Shown here piece by piece: positions 18,227 to 29,360 of a stretch of 64,000 bases of DNA. The position numbers and the translations under genes are program-made. Below the pieces are notes generated by a model. The model did not search any database and was not told where the DNA came from. It worked only from the letters and a program-made list of their open reading frames with translations. Source of the DNA: Bradyrhizobium hipponense (GTDB lineage Bacteria > Pseudomonadota > Alphaproteobacteria > Rhizobiales > Xanthobacteraceae); contig NZ_VSTH01000127.1 in the NCBI RefSeq assembly GCF_008123965.1, positions 28,601-92,600 on the forward strand, in the 5' to 3' direction. The stretch's first letter is position 1, and every line of letters starts with the position of its first letter.

Positions 18227-18676
18227 CTAGTCGTTCGCTTCAGGCGGCAGGAAGTCGACCTCGTGCAGCGCCGAGATGCGCACCACCTCGGCGGGGTCGG
18301 TCAGATTGTGCAGCTGGTTGAACAACGCTTCCAGCTTCTGCATGGGCGAGACCCAGAACAGCGCACGGCAGGGCTTATCCGACTTGTTGAAATAGCCGTG
18401 CGGAATGCCGCGCGGCATGCGCACGAGGTCGCCTGCATGGGCCTTGACCCACTGTCCGTCGAGCTTGAGGTCGAGCACGCCCTCCTGCACCAGGATGAAT
18501 TCCTCCTGGGTCGGGTGGATGTGGACCGGCACGAACTGGCCCGGCTCGCTGTTGGTCTCGAACGCGAAAGTGGAGTCGGTGACGGCCTTGGGGAAATACA
18601 CCTGGCCCAGGATGTTCCAGGTCTTGCCGCCATATCCGGTGCCGTTCGCGGTAATGCCCTTCTCGAGTGCAGTCAT
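18227..18676 (-). CDS. Cupin-domain protein
   Basis: A 149-residue single cupin. Motif 1 is PVHIHPTQEEFILVQEG (two His and one Glu as metal ligands) and motif 2 is GDLVRMPRGIPHGYFN with the third His. Such proteins are metal-dependent dioxygenases, isomerases or binding proteins; the reaction here is unknown. It lies upstream of the FMO on the same strand and divergent from an AraC regulator, so the three may form one inducible unit. Confidence 0.9.
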   Translation of the reverse strand: MTALEKGITANGTGYGGKTWNILGQVYFPKAVTDSTFAFETNSEPGQFVPVHIHPTQEEFILVQEGVLDLKLDGQWVKAHAGDLVRMPRGIPHGYFNKSDKPCRALFWVSPMQKLEALFNQLHNLTDPAEVVRISALHEVDFLPPEAND

Positions 18677-18865
18677 AGCTCGCCTCCATCGTGGATCCCA
18701 GCGAGGGTGGAGCTTCGGGCACGCGCAGGGCGCTGTCTATCCGCTAAACGAATCCCTGCGCGGCCGGTGGCCGCACAGCCCGACGTTTTTGCCTCAGGGC
18801 TCTTTCCGCGGGCCGGGAACTCTTATAGGCTTAAAACACTTCCGTGGCGCGAAGGGTGGTCGACC

Positions 18866-19891
18866 ATGTCCGCTGCCGAGCTCGAAACGAGTGCGCGTCG
18901 GTCCGGTGCCGAAAGGCTCACGGCGTTCGCCCGCGTCACCACTGATGACGTCGACGAGGCGGCCGAGCAGATCGGGCGCATCTTCTGCCCGCATGACCTG
19001 ATGCCGGCCCAGGCGCGGCCATCCGGCTTCTATGCTACACACAATTGCGCGGCGTTCGACGGCTTCTCCATCAACTACGTTGCCTATGGTGGGTCGGTCA
19101 CGATCGATCCCGGCTGCCTTGAGCGCTTCTTTCTGGTGCAGATCCCGCTCGCGGGCACGGCCCGCATTCGTGCCGGCGCCCGCGAACTCGACACCGCGCC
19201 GGAGCGGATGGCGTCGTTGTTGTCGCCGACGATTCCGACCCGAATGGTTTGGACCGGTTGCGCGCAGGCGATCCTGCTGCTTGACCGCCGCGTGGTCGAG
19301 CAGCGCGCCGCTGCATTGTCGGGCAGGGCGGCCGGTACGATCGAGTTCGATCCGGCCATCGATCTCGATAACCCGGCCGCGCGCAGCCTCTGGGCGAAGC
19401 TCGATGACCTCATGACGCTCGCCGAGCGCCTCGGTCCCGGCGCCAGGCTGCCGGCGGTCGCCGGCGCCAACTGGCGCGAGGCGCTGCTCGACCATCTTCT
19501 CAACGCCCAGCCGCATGGTTTGTCCGGCGCGGTCCGAACCTTCTCGGGCCGGGCCGAACGCCTGCCGCGCGCCCTGCGCGCCGCGCGCGACTGTCTCCAC
19601 GACATGGCTTGCGAACCGCTCGACCTCGTGCAACTGGCATCCTCCTCCGGCGTTGGCATCCGCGCGCTCCAGCTTGGCTTCCGCCGACATTTCGGCGTGT
19701 CGATCTCGGAGATGCTGCTCGACATTCGCCTTGCCAAACTACACGCCCGGCTCTCGCGCGCCGCCCCTGATGCCTCCATCACCGGCATCGCCTTCGATCT
19801 CGGCTTCACCCATCTCGGTCGTATGGCCGGCGCCTATCGCGAAAAATTCGGCGAGACGCCATCGGCGACGCTGAGACGACGGATGAGCTAG
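18866..19891 (+). CDS. AraC family transcriptional regulator (AraC_binding_2 type)
   Basis: A 341-residue regulator. The N-terminal half (about 25-210) is the XylS/AraC-type ligand-binding domain, and the C-terminal DNA-binding domain (about 235-340) includes LDLVQLASSSGVGIRALQLGFRRHFG and the second HTH ITGIAFDLGFTHLGRMAGAYREKFGETP. ATG 18866 is taken from the domain boundary; the frame is open upstream to 18059 through a region antisense to the cupin gene. It is divergent from the cupin/FMO pair, its probable target. Confidence 0.9.
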   Translation: MSAAELETSARRSGAERLTAFARVTTDDVDEAAEQIGRIFCPHDLMPAQARPSGFYATHNCAAFDGFSINYVAYGGSVTIDPGCLERFFLVQIPLAGTARIRAGARELDTAPERMASLLSPTIPTRMVWTGCAQAILLLDRRVVEQRAAALSGRAAGTIEFDPAIDLDNPAARSLWAKLDDLMTLAERLGPGARLPAVAGANWREALLDHLLNAQPHGLSGAVRTFSGRAERLPRALRAARDCLHDMACEPLDLVQLASSSGVGIRALQLGFRRHFGVSISEMLLDIRLAKLHARLSRAAPDASITGIAFDLGFTHLGRMAGAYREKFGETPSATLRRRMS

Positions 19892-19901
19892 GGGCGACGA
19901 G

Positions 19902-20003
19902 CTACTTTCGCGATCGGGTCGTGCCGCCCTCGTCAGTCGCCTGTTTGCGCAAGAAGCGCTCGACATCGGCCTGCGCCGGCACTGTGGAGGAGTCCGGCTT
20001 CAT
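19902..20003 (-). CDS. Possible 33-residue peptide
   Basis: A short reading frame starting MKPDSSTVPAQADVERFLRK, ending 10 bp from the convergent AraC gene. It has a weak GGAG-like site 12 nt upstream and a charged, soluble composition. No family is recognised and it may be chance. Confidence 0.25.
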   Translation of the reverse strand: MKPDSSTVPAQADVERFLRKQATDEGGTTRSRK

Positions 20004-20080
20004 GTGAGCTACAGACTCCAAGCGTCTGCGTCGAGGGTCAATTTCCGGCGGCGCGAGACGGCCGGCTTTTCCGCGGCGGT

Positions 20081-20713
20081 TCAACCTGCGGGCGAATCGG
20101 CCTGGCGCAGCGTCGTTACCCAGATCACGCGCGCCACCTGCTGGGTCGGGTTGTCGAACATGTGCGGCACGATGCTCGGAAAGCGAAAGCTGTCGCCGGC
20201 CTCGAGCAGATGCGCCTGGTTGTCGAGCCACAGCCGCAGGCTGCCTGAGAGGATATAGCCGGCCTTCTCGCCGGTGTGCTGCAGGAAGTCGGTGCCGGAC
20301 GAGGCGCCGGGATTGAGCGTGAGCTCGTAGAGTTCGAGCTGGCCCTGGTCTGCCGGCGTCAGCGCCTCCTTGACGACGCCGCTGGCCGTGAGCCGCAGCA
20401 GCCGCCGGCTGTTCTTGCGCACGATGTAGCGCTGCACGTCGGCGGGATCGCTAGTCTCGAAGAAATAGGAAATGGGAACGTCGAGGGCGATGCTGAGCAG
20501 GCGCAGCGTGCGTATCGACGGCATGGCGCGCGCGCGTTCGAGCTGGCTGATCATGCCGTTGGAAAGGCCGGTGCGGTTGGCGACGTCCTGGATCGAAAGG
20601 CCGGCGCGCTGGCGGAGCAGGCGTACGGTCTCGCCGAGGCGCTGGTCGACCGCATCGTCGCTCTCGATCGTCGGGGCGTCCTTCGGACCGCTTGTGTCGC
20701 CGCGACCATCCAT
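20081..20713 (-). CDS. XRE-cupin transcriptional regulator
   Basis: A 210-residue regulator. The XRE-type HTH (about residues 22-76: LGETVRLLRQRAGLSIQDVA, GLSNGMISQLERARAMPSIR) is joined to a C-terminal cupin_2 sensor (LNPGASSGTDFLQHTGEKAGYILSG ... GDSFRFPSIVPHMFDN). This is the architecture of PuuR-like regulators that sense amines, amino acids or their aldehydes. ATG 20713 is supported by GGGAGAG five bases upstream; the longer frame to 20788 has no ribosome binding site. Divergent from the peptide-type ABC operon beginning at 20930, which it probably controls. Confidence 0.92.
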   Translation of the reverse strand: MDGRGDTSGPKDAPTIESDDAVDQRLGETVRLLRQRAGLSIQDVANRTGLSNGMISQLERARAMPSIRTLRLLSIALDVPISYFFETSDPADVQRYIVRKNSRRLLRLTASGVVKEALTPADQGQLELYELTLNPGASSGTDFLQHTGEKAGYILSGSLRLWLDNQAHLLEAGDSFRFPSIVPHMFDNPTQQVARVIWVTTLRQADSPAG

Positions 20714-20929
20714 GTCGCTCTCCCATGCATCATCTCGCCGCCGGACCGCACCGTCCGAGGCTTCAGCCAGAGTGAAAAGGTCGCGCATACTAGCAATGCG
20801 ATTGACAGCTGTATTTAGTCATGATGAACTTTTGATAGAAAAATTTAGAAGCACTAAAGCCCACTCCTGTCCCTTGCCGGGGTCTCGGGGCGCGGGAGAT
20901 GGTGCCGCGTGCGACAACGGAGAGTGGTC

Positions 20930-22621
20930 ATGGCAGACGACACCGGCAGGTTCGGCGCTCCGGCACTGCATCTCGGCATTCCGAATCGCCGTCAGTTCTT
21001 TCAGCTCGGTGTTGGCGCGGCGGCGGGGTGGAGTCTTTCCGGCTCCACGTTTGCCCAGAGCGAACGCCCGACCAATCCTCCGGACAAGCCGCGCGGGCAG
21101 GTGATCGCGGCGCTGTCGCAGGAGCCGACCGTCTTTCATCCCCTGATGCCGGGCATCGAGGTCGATCAGGGCATCTGGTGGCAGGTGTTCTCGCCACTCT
21201 GGTTCATCGATCCCGATGGCAACTTCGTTCCCGACCTCGCCCGCGAAGTCCCGACGATCGAGAACGGCGGCCTGTCGGCCGACGGTCTGACCTGGAAGAT
21301 CAAGCTGCGCAGCGACGTGAAGTGGCACGATGGCACGCCGTTCACCGCCGAGGACGTCAAGTTCTCGCTCGATCTGATCAACAATCCGGATTTCCGCGCG
21401 CGCAGCCGCGTCGGCCATAGCCTGGTGAAGGACATCAAGGTCGTCGCGCCCGACGAGATCCATTGGCGGATGGAAGCTGCCTATTCGCCCTACATGTCGA
21501 TCCTGGGGGCGCTGACCTTCATCGTGCCCAAGCACATCCTGGAGAAGGTGACCGATCCGAACGCCTCGCCGTTCCACAACGCGCCGGTCGGGACCGGACC
21601 GTTCCGCTGGGGCGAGCGCGTGCCGGGCGACCACATTCAGTTGAATGCCCATACCGGCTACCACGGCAAGGGACCTTACCTCGAGCGCGTCGTCTTCAAA
21701 TACATTCCGGACCTCACTGTTCTCTACACGCAGTTCCGCACCGGTCAGGTCGATTACACTGGCCTGCAAGGCATTTTGCCGAACTTCGTCCAGGAGGCGA
21801 AGGCGCTGAAGGGGCGCAAGATCTTCGTCTCCTCGACGTCATCGGTGGAGCACATCGCGCCCAATCTGGAGTTTGGTCCTTTCGCGGACCGCACGGTGCG
21901 CGAGGCGCTGTATCTCGCCATCAACAAGCAGGCGATCATCGATGCCCTGAACTATGGCCTGCCGAGGCAGACCGAAAGTTTCGTGCCGCAGCAGGCCTGG
22001 TCGTTCCAGCAGGGACTGCCGCAGCACAAATACGATCCTGCAAAAGCCAATACACTGCTCGATGCCGCCGGATGGGCTCGCGGCTCCGGCGGCGTGCGCG
22101 AGAAGGGCGGCGTCAAGCTCGAATTCGCCAATTCGACGACATCGGGCAACGCGGTGCGCGAGCAGACCCAGCAGCTTCTGATCCAGGACTGGCGTGCCAT
22201 TGGCGCTGCGATGCGCGTCAACAACATGCCGGCCGCCGTCATCTGGGGTGACTTCTGGCAGCAATCAAAATTCAATTCGGTGATAGTCGGGGTGAACTTC
22301 ATGTTGGGCAGCGATCCCGACGTGACGCCCCGCTTCGGCTCCGGCGCGATTCCCGCCAAGGGCGGCCGTGGCTACAACACCTATCAGTACCGCAGCCCGG
22401 AGGCCGACCGTCTCCTCGCCGAGGGCGCCAAGCAGTTCGAGCTGGCGCAGCGCAAGACGACCTATGGCGATCTGCAAAAGCTGATCCGCAACGACCTCGC
22501 GATCCTGCCGCTGTTCCAGGGTTTCATCGCCGAAGGCGTGAAGGAAGGGCTCCAGGGTTTCCGCCCCAACATCAACATGTCAATCAACTGCTGGAACATC
22601 CGCGAATGGTATTGGGCGTGA
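20930..22621 (+). CDS. Peptide/opine-type ABC transporter substrate-binding protein
   Basis: A 563-residue SBP_bac_5 (DppA/OppA-like) protein. The start shows a twin-arginine-like leader (NRRQFFQLGVGAAAGWSLSG) cleaved near TFAQ-S. The mature domain contains LSADGLTWKIKLRSDVKWHD and FTAEDVKFSLDL, the usual family signatures. Exported to the periplasm to bind oligopeptides, opines or similar. ATG 20930 follows GGAGAG. It is the first gene of an operon with two permeases, an FAD oxidoreductase, a 2-hydroxyacid dehydrogenase and a double ATPase. The AT-rich leader (20801-20870) contains TTGACA at 20802 but no convincing -10. Confidence 0.95.
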   Translation: MADDTGRFGAPALHLGIPNRRQFFQLGVGAAAGWSLSGSTFAQSERPTNPPDKPRGQVIAALSQEPTVFHPLMPGIEVDQGIWWQVFSPLWFIDPDGNFVPDLAREVPTIENGGLSADGLTWKIKLRSDVKWHDGTPFTAEDVKFSLDLINNPDFRARSRVGHSLVKDIKVVAPDEIHWRMEAAYSPYMSILGALTFIVPKHILEKVTDPNASPFHNAPVGTGPFRWGERVPGDHIQLNAHTGYHGKGPYLERVVFKYIPDLTVLYTQFRTGQVDYTGLQGILPNFVQEAKALKGRKIFVSSTSSVEHIAPNLEFGPFADRTVREALYLAINKQAIIDALNYGLPRQTESFVPQQAWSFQQGLPQHKYDPAKANTLLDAAGWARGSGGVREKGGVKLEFANSTTSGNAVREQTQQLLIQDWRAIGAAMRVNNMPAAVIWGDFWQQSKFNSVIVGVNFMLGSDPDVTPRFGSGAIPAKGGRGYNTYQYRSPEADRLLAEGAKQFELAQRKTTYGDLQKLIRNDLAILPLFQGFIAEGVKEGLQGFRPNINMSINCWNIREWYWA

Positions 22622-22648
22622 ACCGTCCGGTGCGCGGGCCCGTCTGAG

Positions 22649-23599
22649 ATGGTGCGCTACGTCGTCAATCGCCTGGCGCAGGCGGTCATGTTGCTGGTGA
22701 TCGTCTCCGCGATCGGCTTTGCCATCCTGCATCTGGCACCGGGCGGTCCGCTCTCGCAATTCGCGGCGTCCGCGCAGATGACGCAGGAGGACCTCGAACG
22801 CGTCACGCGGCAGCTCGGCCTCGATCGACCATTGCCGATCCAGTACCTCGACTGGTTCGGCCGTATGCTGAGAGGCGACTGGGGCCGCTCCTACCGCGAC
22901 GGCGAGGCGGTGCTGTCGGTGATCTCCTCGCATCTCGGCGCCACCCTGGAGCTGATGACGACGGCGACGATCATCGCGGTGCTGCTCGGCTGCTGGATCG
23001 GTGTGTTAGGGGCGCTACGCCGCTATTCGCTGTTCGATTCGCTGGCGACCGTCGGCGCCATGATCGCGCTGTCGATCCCGACCTTCTGGTTCGGCCTCGT
23101 CACCATCTACGTGTTCTCGGTGAAGCTCGGCTGGCTGCCGGCCGGCAACCGCGAGACCGTCGGCGACGGCTCGCTGCTCGATCTGCTCCATCATCTGATC
23201 GCGCCGGCGCTGGTGCTGGCGCTGGTCGAGACCGCGATGTGGGGCCGCTTCATGCGTTCCTCCATGCTTGAGGTCATCAACCAGGACTATATCCGCACCG
23301 CGCGCGCCAAGGGCATGCCGGAGTGGCATATCCTCACCGTGCACGCCTTGCGCAACGCGCTATTGCCGATGATCACCGTTGCCGGCTTGCAATTTCCGAC
23401 GCTGCTTGGAGGAGCGCTGGTCGCCGAGACCGTGTTCACCTGGCCCGGCATGGGCCGGCTGTTTCTCGATTCCATCGGCTATCGCGACTATCCGGTGGTG
23501 ATGGGCATCTTGATGTTTTCGGCGACGATGGTGTTGATCGGCTCGCTGCTGGCCGACATCTTCTATGCCGTCGTCGATCCGCGCATCCGGGTGGGCTAG
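22649..23599 (+). CDS. ABC transporter permease, DppB type
   Basis: A 316-residue inner-membrane permease starting MVRYVVNRLAQAVMLLVIVS, as DppB/OppB proteins do, with six predicted helices. The EAA loop region reads YIRTARAKGMPEWHILTVHALRNALLP. Forms the channel with the following DppC-like gene. Starts 27 bp after the binding-protein gene. Confidence 0.95.
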   Translation: MVRYVVNRLAQAVMLLVIVSAIGFAILHLAPGGPLSQFAASAQMTQEDLERVTRQLGLDRPLPIQYLDWFGRMLRGDWGRSYRDGEAVLSVISSHLGATLELMTTATIIAVLLGCWIGVLGALRRYSLFDSLATVGAMIALSIPTFWFGLVTIYVFSVKLGWLPAGNRETVGDGSLLDLLHHLIAPALVLALVETAMWGRFMRSSMLEVINQDYIRTARAKGMPEWHILTVHALRNALLPMITVAGLQFPTLLGGALVAETVFTWPGMGRLFLDSIGYRDYPVVMGILMFSATMVLIGSLLADIFYAVVDPRIRVG

Positions 23600-23602
23600 G
23601 CG

Positions 23603-24478
23603 ATGACGAGCGCAACTCTCGCCACCGTTCAGCTCGCGCCAGGCCAGGCCGCCTGGCGGCGATTCCGCCGGCACCGGCTGGCGCTGGCTGGCGCCGTGAT
23701 CATTTTGATTCTAGTTCTCGGTTCGGCGCTTGGCCCATATCTGCTGCCATTCGATGACACCTATATCGACATCATGAAGCGGTTCGCGCCGCCATTTTCG
23801 GGTGCGCACATCCTCGGCACGGACGAGCTTGGCCGCGACGTGCTGGCTCGGCTGATGATGGGCGGGCGAGTGTCGCTTTCGATCGGCATCGTCGCGATGG
23901 TGATCGCGATGGCGGTTGGCATCGCCGTCGGCGCCTTCGCCGGTTTCTATGGCGGCGTGGTCTGCGCGGTGCTGATGCGGCTGGTTGACGCCGTGCTGTG
24001 CTTTCCGACGATCTTCCTCCTGCTCGCGCTCGCTGCGCTCACCGAGCCGGGCCTTGTCACCACCACGGTGCTGATTGCGGCCACCGCCTGGATGGCCGTC
24101 GCCCGCGTCGTCGAAGCCCAGGTGCGCTCGTTGCGCGAACGCGAATTCGCGGTGGCGGCGCTCGCCTTCGGCTCGTCGAACCTGCGCATCATGTTCCGCG
24201 AGCTCGTGCCGAATGCGATGGCGCCGATCGTGGTGGCGGCGACACTGAACGTCGCCAAGGCGATCCTGCTCGAATCCTATGTCAGCTATCTCGGCTACGG
24301 CATCCAGCCGCCGGCCGCGAGCTGGGGCAACATGCTCAACAACGCGCAGATCTATCTCACCAGCGCGCCGTGGCTGGCGATCGCGCCGGGTCTTGCCATC
24401 ACGCTCGCGGTTACGAGCTTCAACTTCCTCGGCGATGGCCTGCGCGACGCGCTCGATCCGAGGATGAACATCCCATGA
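23603..24478 (+). CDS. ABC transporter permease, DppC type
   Basis: A 291-residue permease. The N-terminal cytoplasmic segment is followed by a first TM and a periplasmic loop with GAHILGTDELGRDVLARLMMGGRVSL, typical of DppC/OppC. The EAA-like loop is REFAVAALAFGSSNLRIMFRELVPNAMAPI. Only 3 bp separate it from the preceding permease, so the two are translationally coupled. Confidence 0.95.
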   Translation: MTSATLATVQLAPGQAAWRRFRRHRLALAGAVIILILVLGSALGPYLLPFDDTYIDIMKRFAPPFSGAHILGTDELGRDVLARLMMGGRVSLSIGIVAMVIAMAVGIAVGAFAGFYGGVVCAVLMRLVDAVLCFPTIFLLLALAALTEPGLVTTTVLIAATAWMAVARVVEAQVRSLREREFAVAALAFGSSNLRIMFRELVPNAMAPIVVAATLNVAKAILLESYVSYLGYGIQPPAASWGNMLNNAQIYLTSAPWLAIAPGLAITLAVTSFNFLGDGLRDALDPRMNIP

Positions 24479-24526
24479 CGAGCCCAGCCCACCTGCTTCG
24501 ATCGAACGGAATATCTGGAGTATCCC

Positions 24527-25855
24527 ATGTCCCCGCCGCTCACCCGCATAACCAGCGACGAACGCCTGCCCACTCAGGTTGACGTCGTCGTCATCGGCGG
24601 CGGTGTGATCGGTGTCTCCGCGGCCTATCATCTGGCGAAAAAGGGCCATTCCGTCGCGCTCGTCGAGAAGGGCCATGTCGGCGGCGAGCAGTCGAGCCGC
24701 AATTGGGGCTGGTGCCGCCAGCAGGGCCGCGCACGCGAGGAGATTCCGCTCGCTCGCGAGGCACTGCTTCTGTGGGAGGACATGCAGAACGATGCCGGCG
24801 TTGACGCCGGCTTCCGCCGCACCGGCGTTCTGTTCCTGACCAAAAGCAAGGACGAGCTCGCCGGTTGGGAGCGATGGGCGGCGATGGCGCGTGAGCAGCA
24901 GGTTCACTCCACCATCTTGACGCCGGCCGAGATCGCCGAGCGCCTGCCCGGCACCGCCGACAAATGGGTCGGCGGTTTGCACACGCCGAGCGACGGCCGG
25001 GCCGAGCCGTCAATGGCGGTGCCGGCGCTCGCGACCGCCGCGCGCAAGCACGGCGTCACCATTCACCAGGGCTGCGCCGCGCGTGGCCTGGAGACGCAAG
25101 GCGGACGGGTCAGCGCCGTCGTCACCGAGAAGGGTACCATACGCACGCAATCCGTGCTGCTGTCGGGCGGCGCATGGTCGTCGCTGTTCTGCCGGCGCCA
25201 CGGCATTGAGTTGCCGATAGGCCTCGTCAACGCCACCGCATGCCGGACCACGCCCGGGCCGGAGATCATTTCGGGTGCGCTCGGCACCGACTTCTACTGC
25301 ATCCGCCGCCGTCTCGACGGCGGCTTTACGCTGGCGCTGCGCAACCGCGGCACAGTCGAGCTGTCGCCCGATCTGTTCCGTTATGCGCGGACGTTCTGGC
25401 CGACCTATCTGCACCGCCGCAATGGACTGAAGCTGTCGTTCGGCAAGTCGTTCTTCGACCAGGTCATGCGCGGCACGAGCTGGAGCTTTGACAAGCCGTC
25501 GCCGTTCGAAACGGAGCGCGTGCGCGATCCGGAGCCGGACATGTCGCTGGTCAATGCGGCACTCGCCGCTCTGATCAAGTCGAACCCTGAATTGAAGGAC
25601 ATCGAGATCGCGGAAGCCTGGGGCGGCACGATCGACTGCACACCCGATACCATTCCGGTGATTGCGCCGGTCGATGCGCTGCCCGGCTTTTTCCTCGCGA
25701 CTGGTTTTTCCGGCCACGGTTTTGGCATTGGGCCTGCGGCCGGCAAGCTCGCTGCCGACATCGTGACCGGCTCGACACCGCTGGTGGACCCCGTGGCCTA
25801 TAGCCACAAGCGCTTGATCGACGGCCGGCGGCTCGCGCCGGTCAGCCCGTTCTGA
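24527..25855 (+). CDS. FAD-dependent oxidoreductase (DAO/DadA family)
   Basis: A 442-residue flavoenzyme. The dinucleotide fold is VVVIGGGVIGVSAAYHLAKK (GGGVIG at residues 24-29), followed by VEKGHVGGEQSSRNWGWCRQ. The C-terminal FAD contact is FLATGFSGHGFGIGPAAGKL. This family oxidatively deaminates or demethylates amino compounds (D-amino acids, sarcosine, opines). The location inside an ABC uptake operon suggests that it oxidises the imported compound. ATG 24527 follows TCTGGAG. The product would be an imine or 2-oxo acid, consistent with the next gene. Confidence 0.9.
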   Translation: MSPPLTRITSDERLPTQVDVVVIGGGVIGVSAAYHLAKKGHSVALVEKGHVGGEQSSRNWGWCRQQGRAREEIPLAREALLLWEDMQNDAGVDAGFRRTGVLFLTKSKDELAGWERWAAMAREQQVHSTILTPAEIAERLPGTADKWVGGLHTPSDGRAEPSMAVPALATAARKHGVTIHQGCAARGLETQGGRVSAVVTEKGTIRTQSVLLSGGAWSSLFCRRHGIELPIGLVNATACRTTPGPEIISGALGTDFYCIRRRLDGGFTLALRNRGTVELSPDLFRYARTFWPTYLHRRNGLKLSFGKSFFDQVMRGTSWSFDKPSPFETERVRDPEPDMSLVNAALAALIKSNPELKDIEIAEAWGGTIDCTPDTIPVIAPVDALPGFFLATGFSGHGFGIGPAAGKLAADIVTGSTPLVDPVAYSHKRLIDGRRLAPVSPF

Positions 25856-25868
25856 CAGCGTTGGCGGC

Positions 25869-26795
25869 ATGACGGTTCTCTACAAAGCCAACATGGTGCG
25901 CGGTGCGGAATGGGCGACCTTCTTCGCGGAGCGCGCGCCAAACCTGCCGTTCCGGCTCTGGCCCGACATCGGCGACCCCGCGGACGTGCGCTATCTGGTG
26001 GCCTGGGTGCCGCCGGATGACATCGCGGCGAGCTTTCCTAATCTCGAGCTGGTCTTCTCGGTCGGCGCGGGCGTCGACCAGTTCGATGCCACGAAACTTC
26101 CCGCCCACATTCCGCTGGTGCGGATGCTTGAGCCCGGCATTGCCGAGACCATGGTCGAATACGTCACCATGGCCGTGCTCGCGCTGCATCGCGATCTCCT
26201 GCACTTCATCGCCCAGCAGCGAGAGCAGGTCTGGCGCGAGATCCGCATCACGCCGGCCAAGCGGCGGCGCGTCGGCGTGATGGGGCTCGGCCAACTCGGC
26301 CTGGCCGTGCTCGAACGTCTCAAGGCGTTCGGCTTTCCGCTTCTCGGCTGGAATCGCTCGCTGCGGGATATCGAAGGCGTGGCCTGCTACGCGGGCGTGG
26401 ACGCGCTACCGGCCTTTATCGAGCGCACCGACATTCTCGTCTGTCTGCTGCCGCTGACCGACGAGACCCGCGGCATCCTGAACGCCGACCTGTTCGCGCG
26501 CCTGCCGCGCGGTGCGGGGCTGGTCAATGTCGGGCGCGGGCCGCATCTGGTCGAAGCAGATTTCCTTGCGGCACTCGACAGCGGCGCGCTGTCGGGTGGG
26601 GTACTCGACGTCACCGAGCCCGAGCCGCTGCCGCCAGGCCATCCGTTTTGGAGCCACCCGCGCATCCTTGTCACTCCACATAATGCGAGCATGACGACGC
26701 CGGACACGGCCGTCGACTACGTGCTCGACGTCATCGCGCGTCATCAGCGCGGCGAAGAATTGCCAGGGCGTGTCGATCGTAGTCGTGGTTACTGA
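25869..26795 (+). CDS. D-2-hydroxyacid dehydrogenase (GhrA-like)
   Basis: A 308-residue NAD(P)-dependent reductase of 2-oxo acids such as glyoxylate, hydroxypyruvate or phenylpyruvate. The cofactor motif is VGVMGLGQLGLAVLERL. The catalytic triad positions are R in LVNVGRGPHLV, E in DVTEPEPLPPGHPFW and H in ILVTPHNASMTT. It starts 13 bp after the FAD enzyme in the same operon and may reduce or detoxify its 2-oxo acid product. A palindromic repeat follows before the ATPase gene. Confidence 0.93.
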   Translation: MTVLYKANMVRGAEWATFFAERAPNLPFRLWPDIGDPADVRYLVAWVPPDDIAASFPNLELVFSVGAGVDQFDATKLPAHIPLVRMLEPGIAETMVEYVTMAVLALHRDLLHFIAQQREQVWREIRITPAKRRRVGVMGLGQLGLAVLERLKAFGFPLLGWNRSLRDIEGVACYAGVDALPAFIERTDILVCLLPLTDETRGILNADLFARLPRGAGLVNVGRGPHLVEADFLAALDSGALSGGVLDVTEPEPLPPGHPFWSHPRILVTPHNASMTTPDTAVDYVLDVIARHQRGEELPGRVDRSRGY

Positions 26796-26841
26796 GGACG
26801 AGATGTTGATGGTGTCATCGGTGCAGCTACGGGCTCCTCTT

Positions 26842-26961
26842 ACCTCTTCCGCATGCGGGAGAGGTCGCGCCGAAGGCGCGGGTGAGGGTTCTGTCCTCTT
26901 GGGGGTTCTCGATTGTGGAGACACCCTCTCCCCAACCCTCCCCCGCAAGCGGGGGAGGGAG
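26842..26961. repeat. Palindromic repeat, family B copy 3, inside the ABC operon
   Basis: An inverted-orientation copy of the elements at 497-616 and 10486-10606: CCTCTTCCGCATGCGGGAGAGG, the GCGCGGGTGAGGG spacer and CCCTCCCCCGCAAGCGGGGG (last stem ends 26960). It lies between the dehydrogenase stop (26795) and the ATPase start (26997), splitting an otherwise compact operon. It could reduce read-through to the ATPase or protect the upstream mRNA. Confidence 0.85.
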
Positions 26962-26996
26962 CGCACCTTCGTCGCGGCACGCGTGAGGATCTTCGC

Positions 26997-28919
<1,923 letters not shown>

Positions 28920-29360
28920 CGTGCAGGAACACGGCAAGAGTGGATAGATCTGGCATCGGCGAAACGCGGACGGGCTTGTGAACCAACGGCGCCGTCGATT
29001 CCGCTCCTGCGCCCCCCGGTATCGCGACAATGCGGACTCGACCTCCGGAAATTGTGACCGGATGGAGCGACAGGGAACGGCGGTATGTGAACCGTCTCAT
29101 ATTCCATCAACCTCTTTCGAGCTACCATTCCCGCAAGAAATTGCCACACCCGAAGCCAACTTACAGACACGGGTGAGATGCAATGCCTGCGAAGCCGCGT
29201 GCTCGCAGCTTTGGATTGGCCCTCGTCTTGCTCACGAGCAAGCCAACACCATCACTCAGAACAGATATTCAGACATTGGAATCAAGGGCATCGCGAAAAC
29301 GCGTCCACGATCTCTTTTCGGGGTCGGCCGGTAGGCTGCTATTACCTGAGGAGTTCCCCA
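28920..29360. other. Intergenic region with a probable phaZ 3'-end remnant
   Basis: 441 bp, lower in GC than its surroundings, with no convincing gene. On the minus strand at about 28914-28956 the sequence would encode ...DLSTLAVFLHVNS-stop, resembling the C-terminus of the PHA depolymerase at 41535 (IYPLLRDFVHVNS-stop). The last 16 bases of that match (28914-28929) are identical. A 63-residue plus-strand frame at 29183-29374 (starting MPAKPRARSFGLALV) overlaps the next gene by 14 bp and is doubtful. Confidence 0.4.

Noticed and set aside
18059..18865. N-terminal extension of the AraC regulator at 18866
   Set aside because: The frame is antisense to the cupin gene, and the DNA-binding regulator is complete from 18866.
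20802..20830. Sigma-70 promoter for the ABC operon from TTGACA at 20802
   Set aside because: No good -10 occurs at 16-18 bp spacing (TGAACT is poor). The box alone is not enough in this AT-rich patch.
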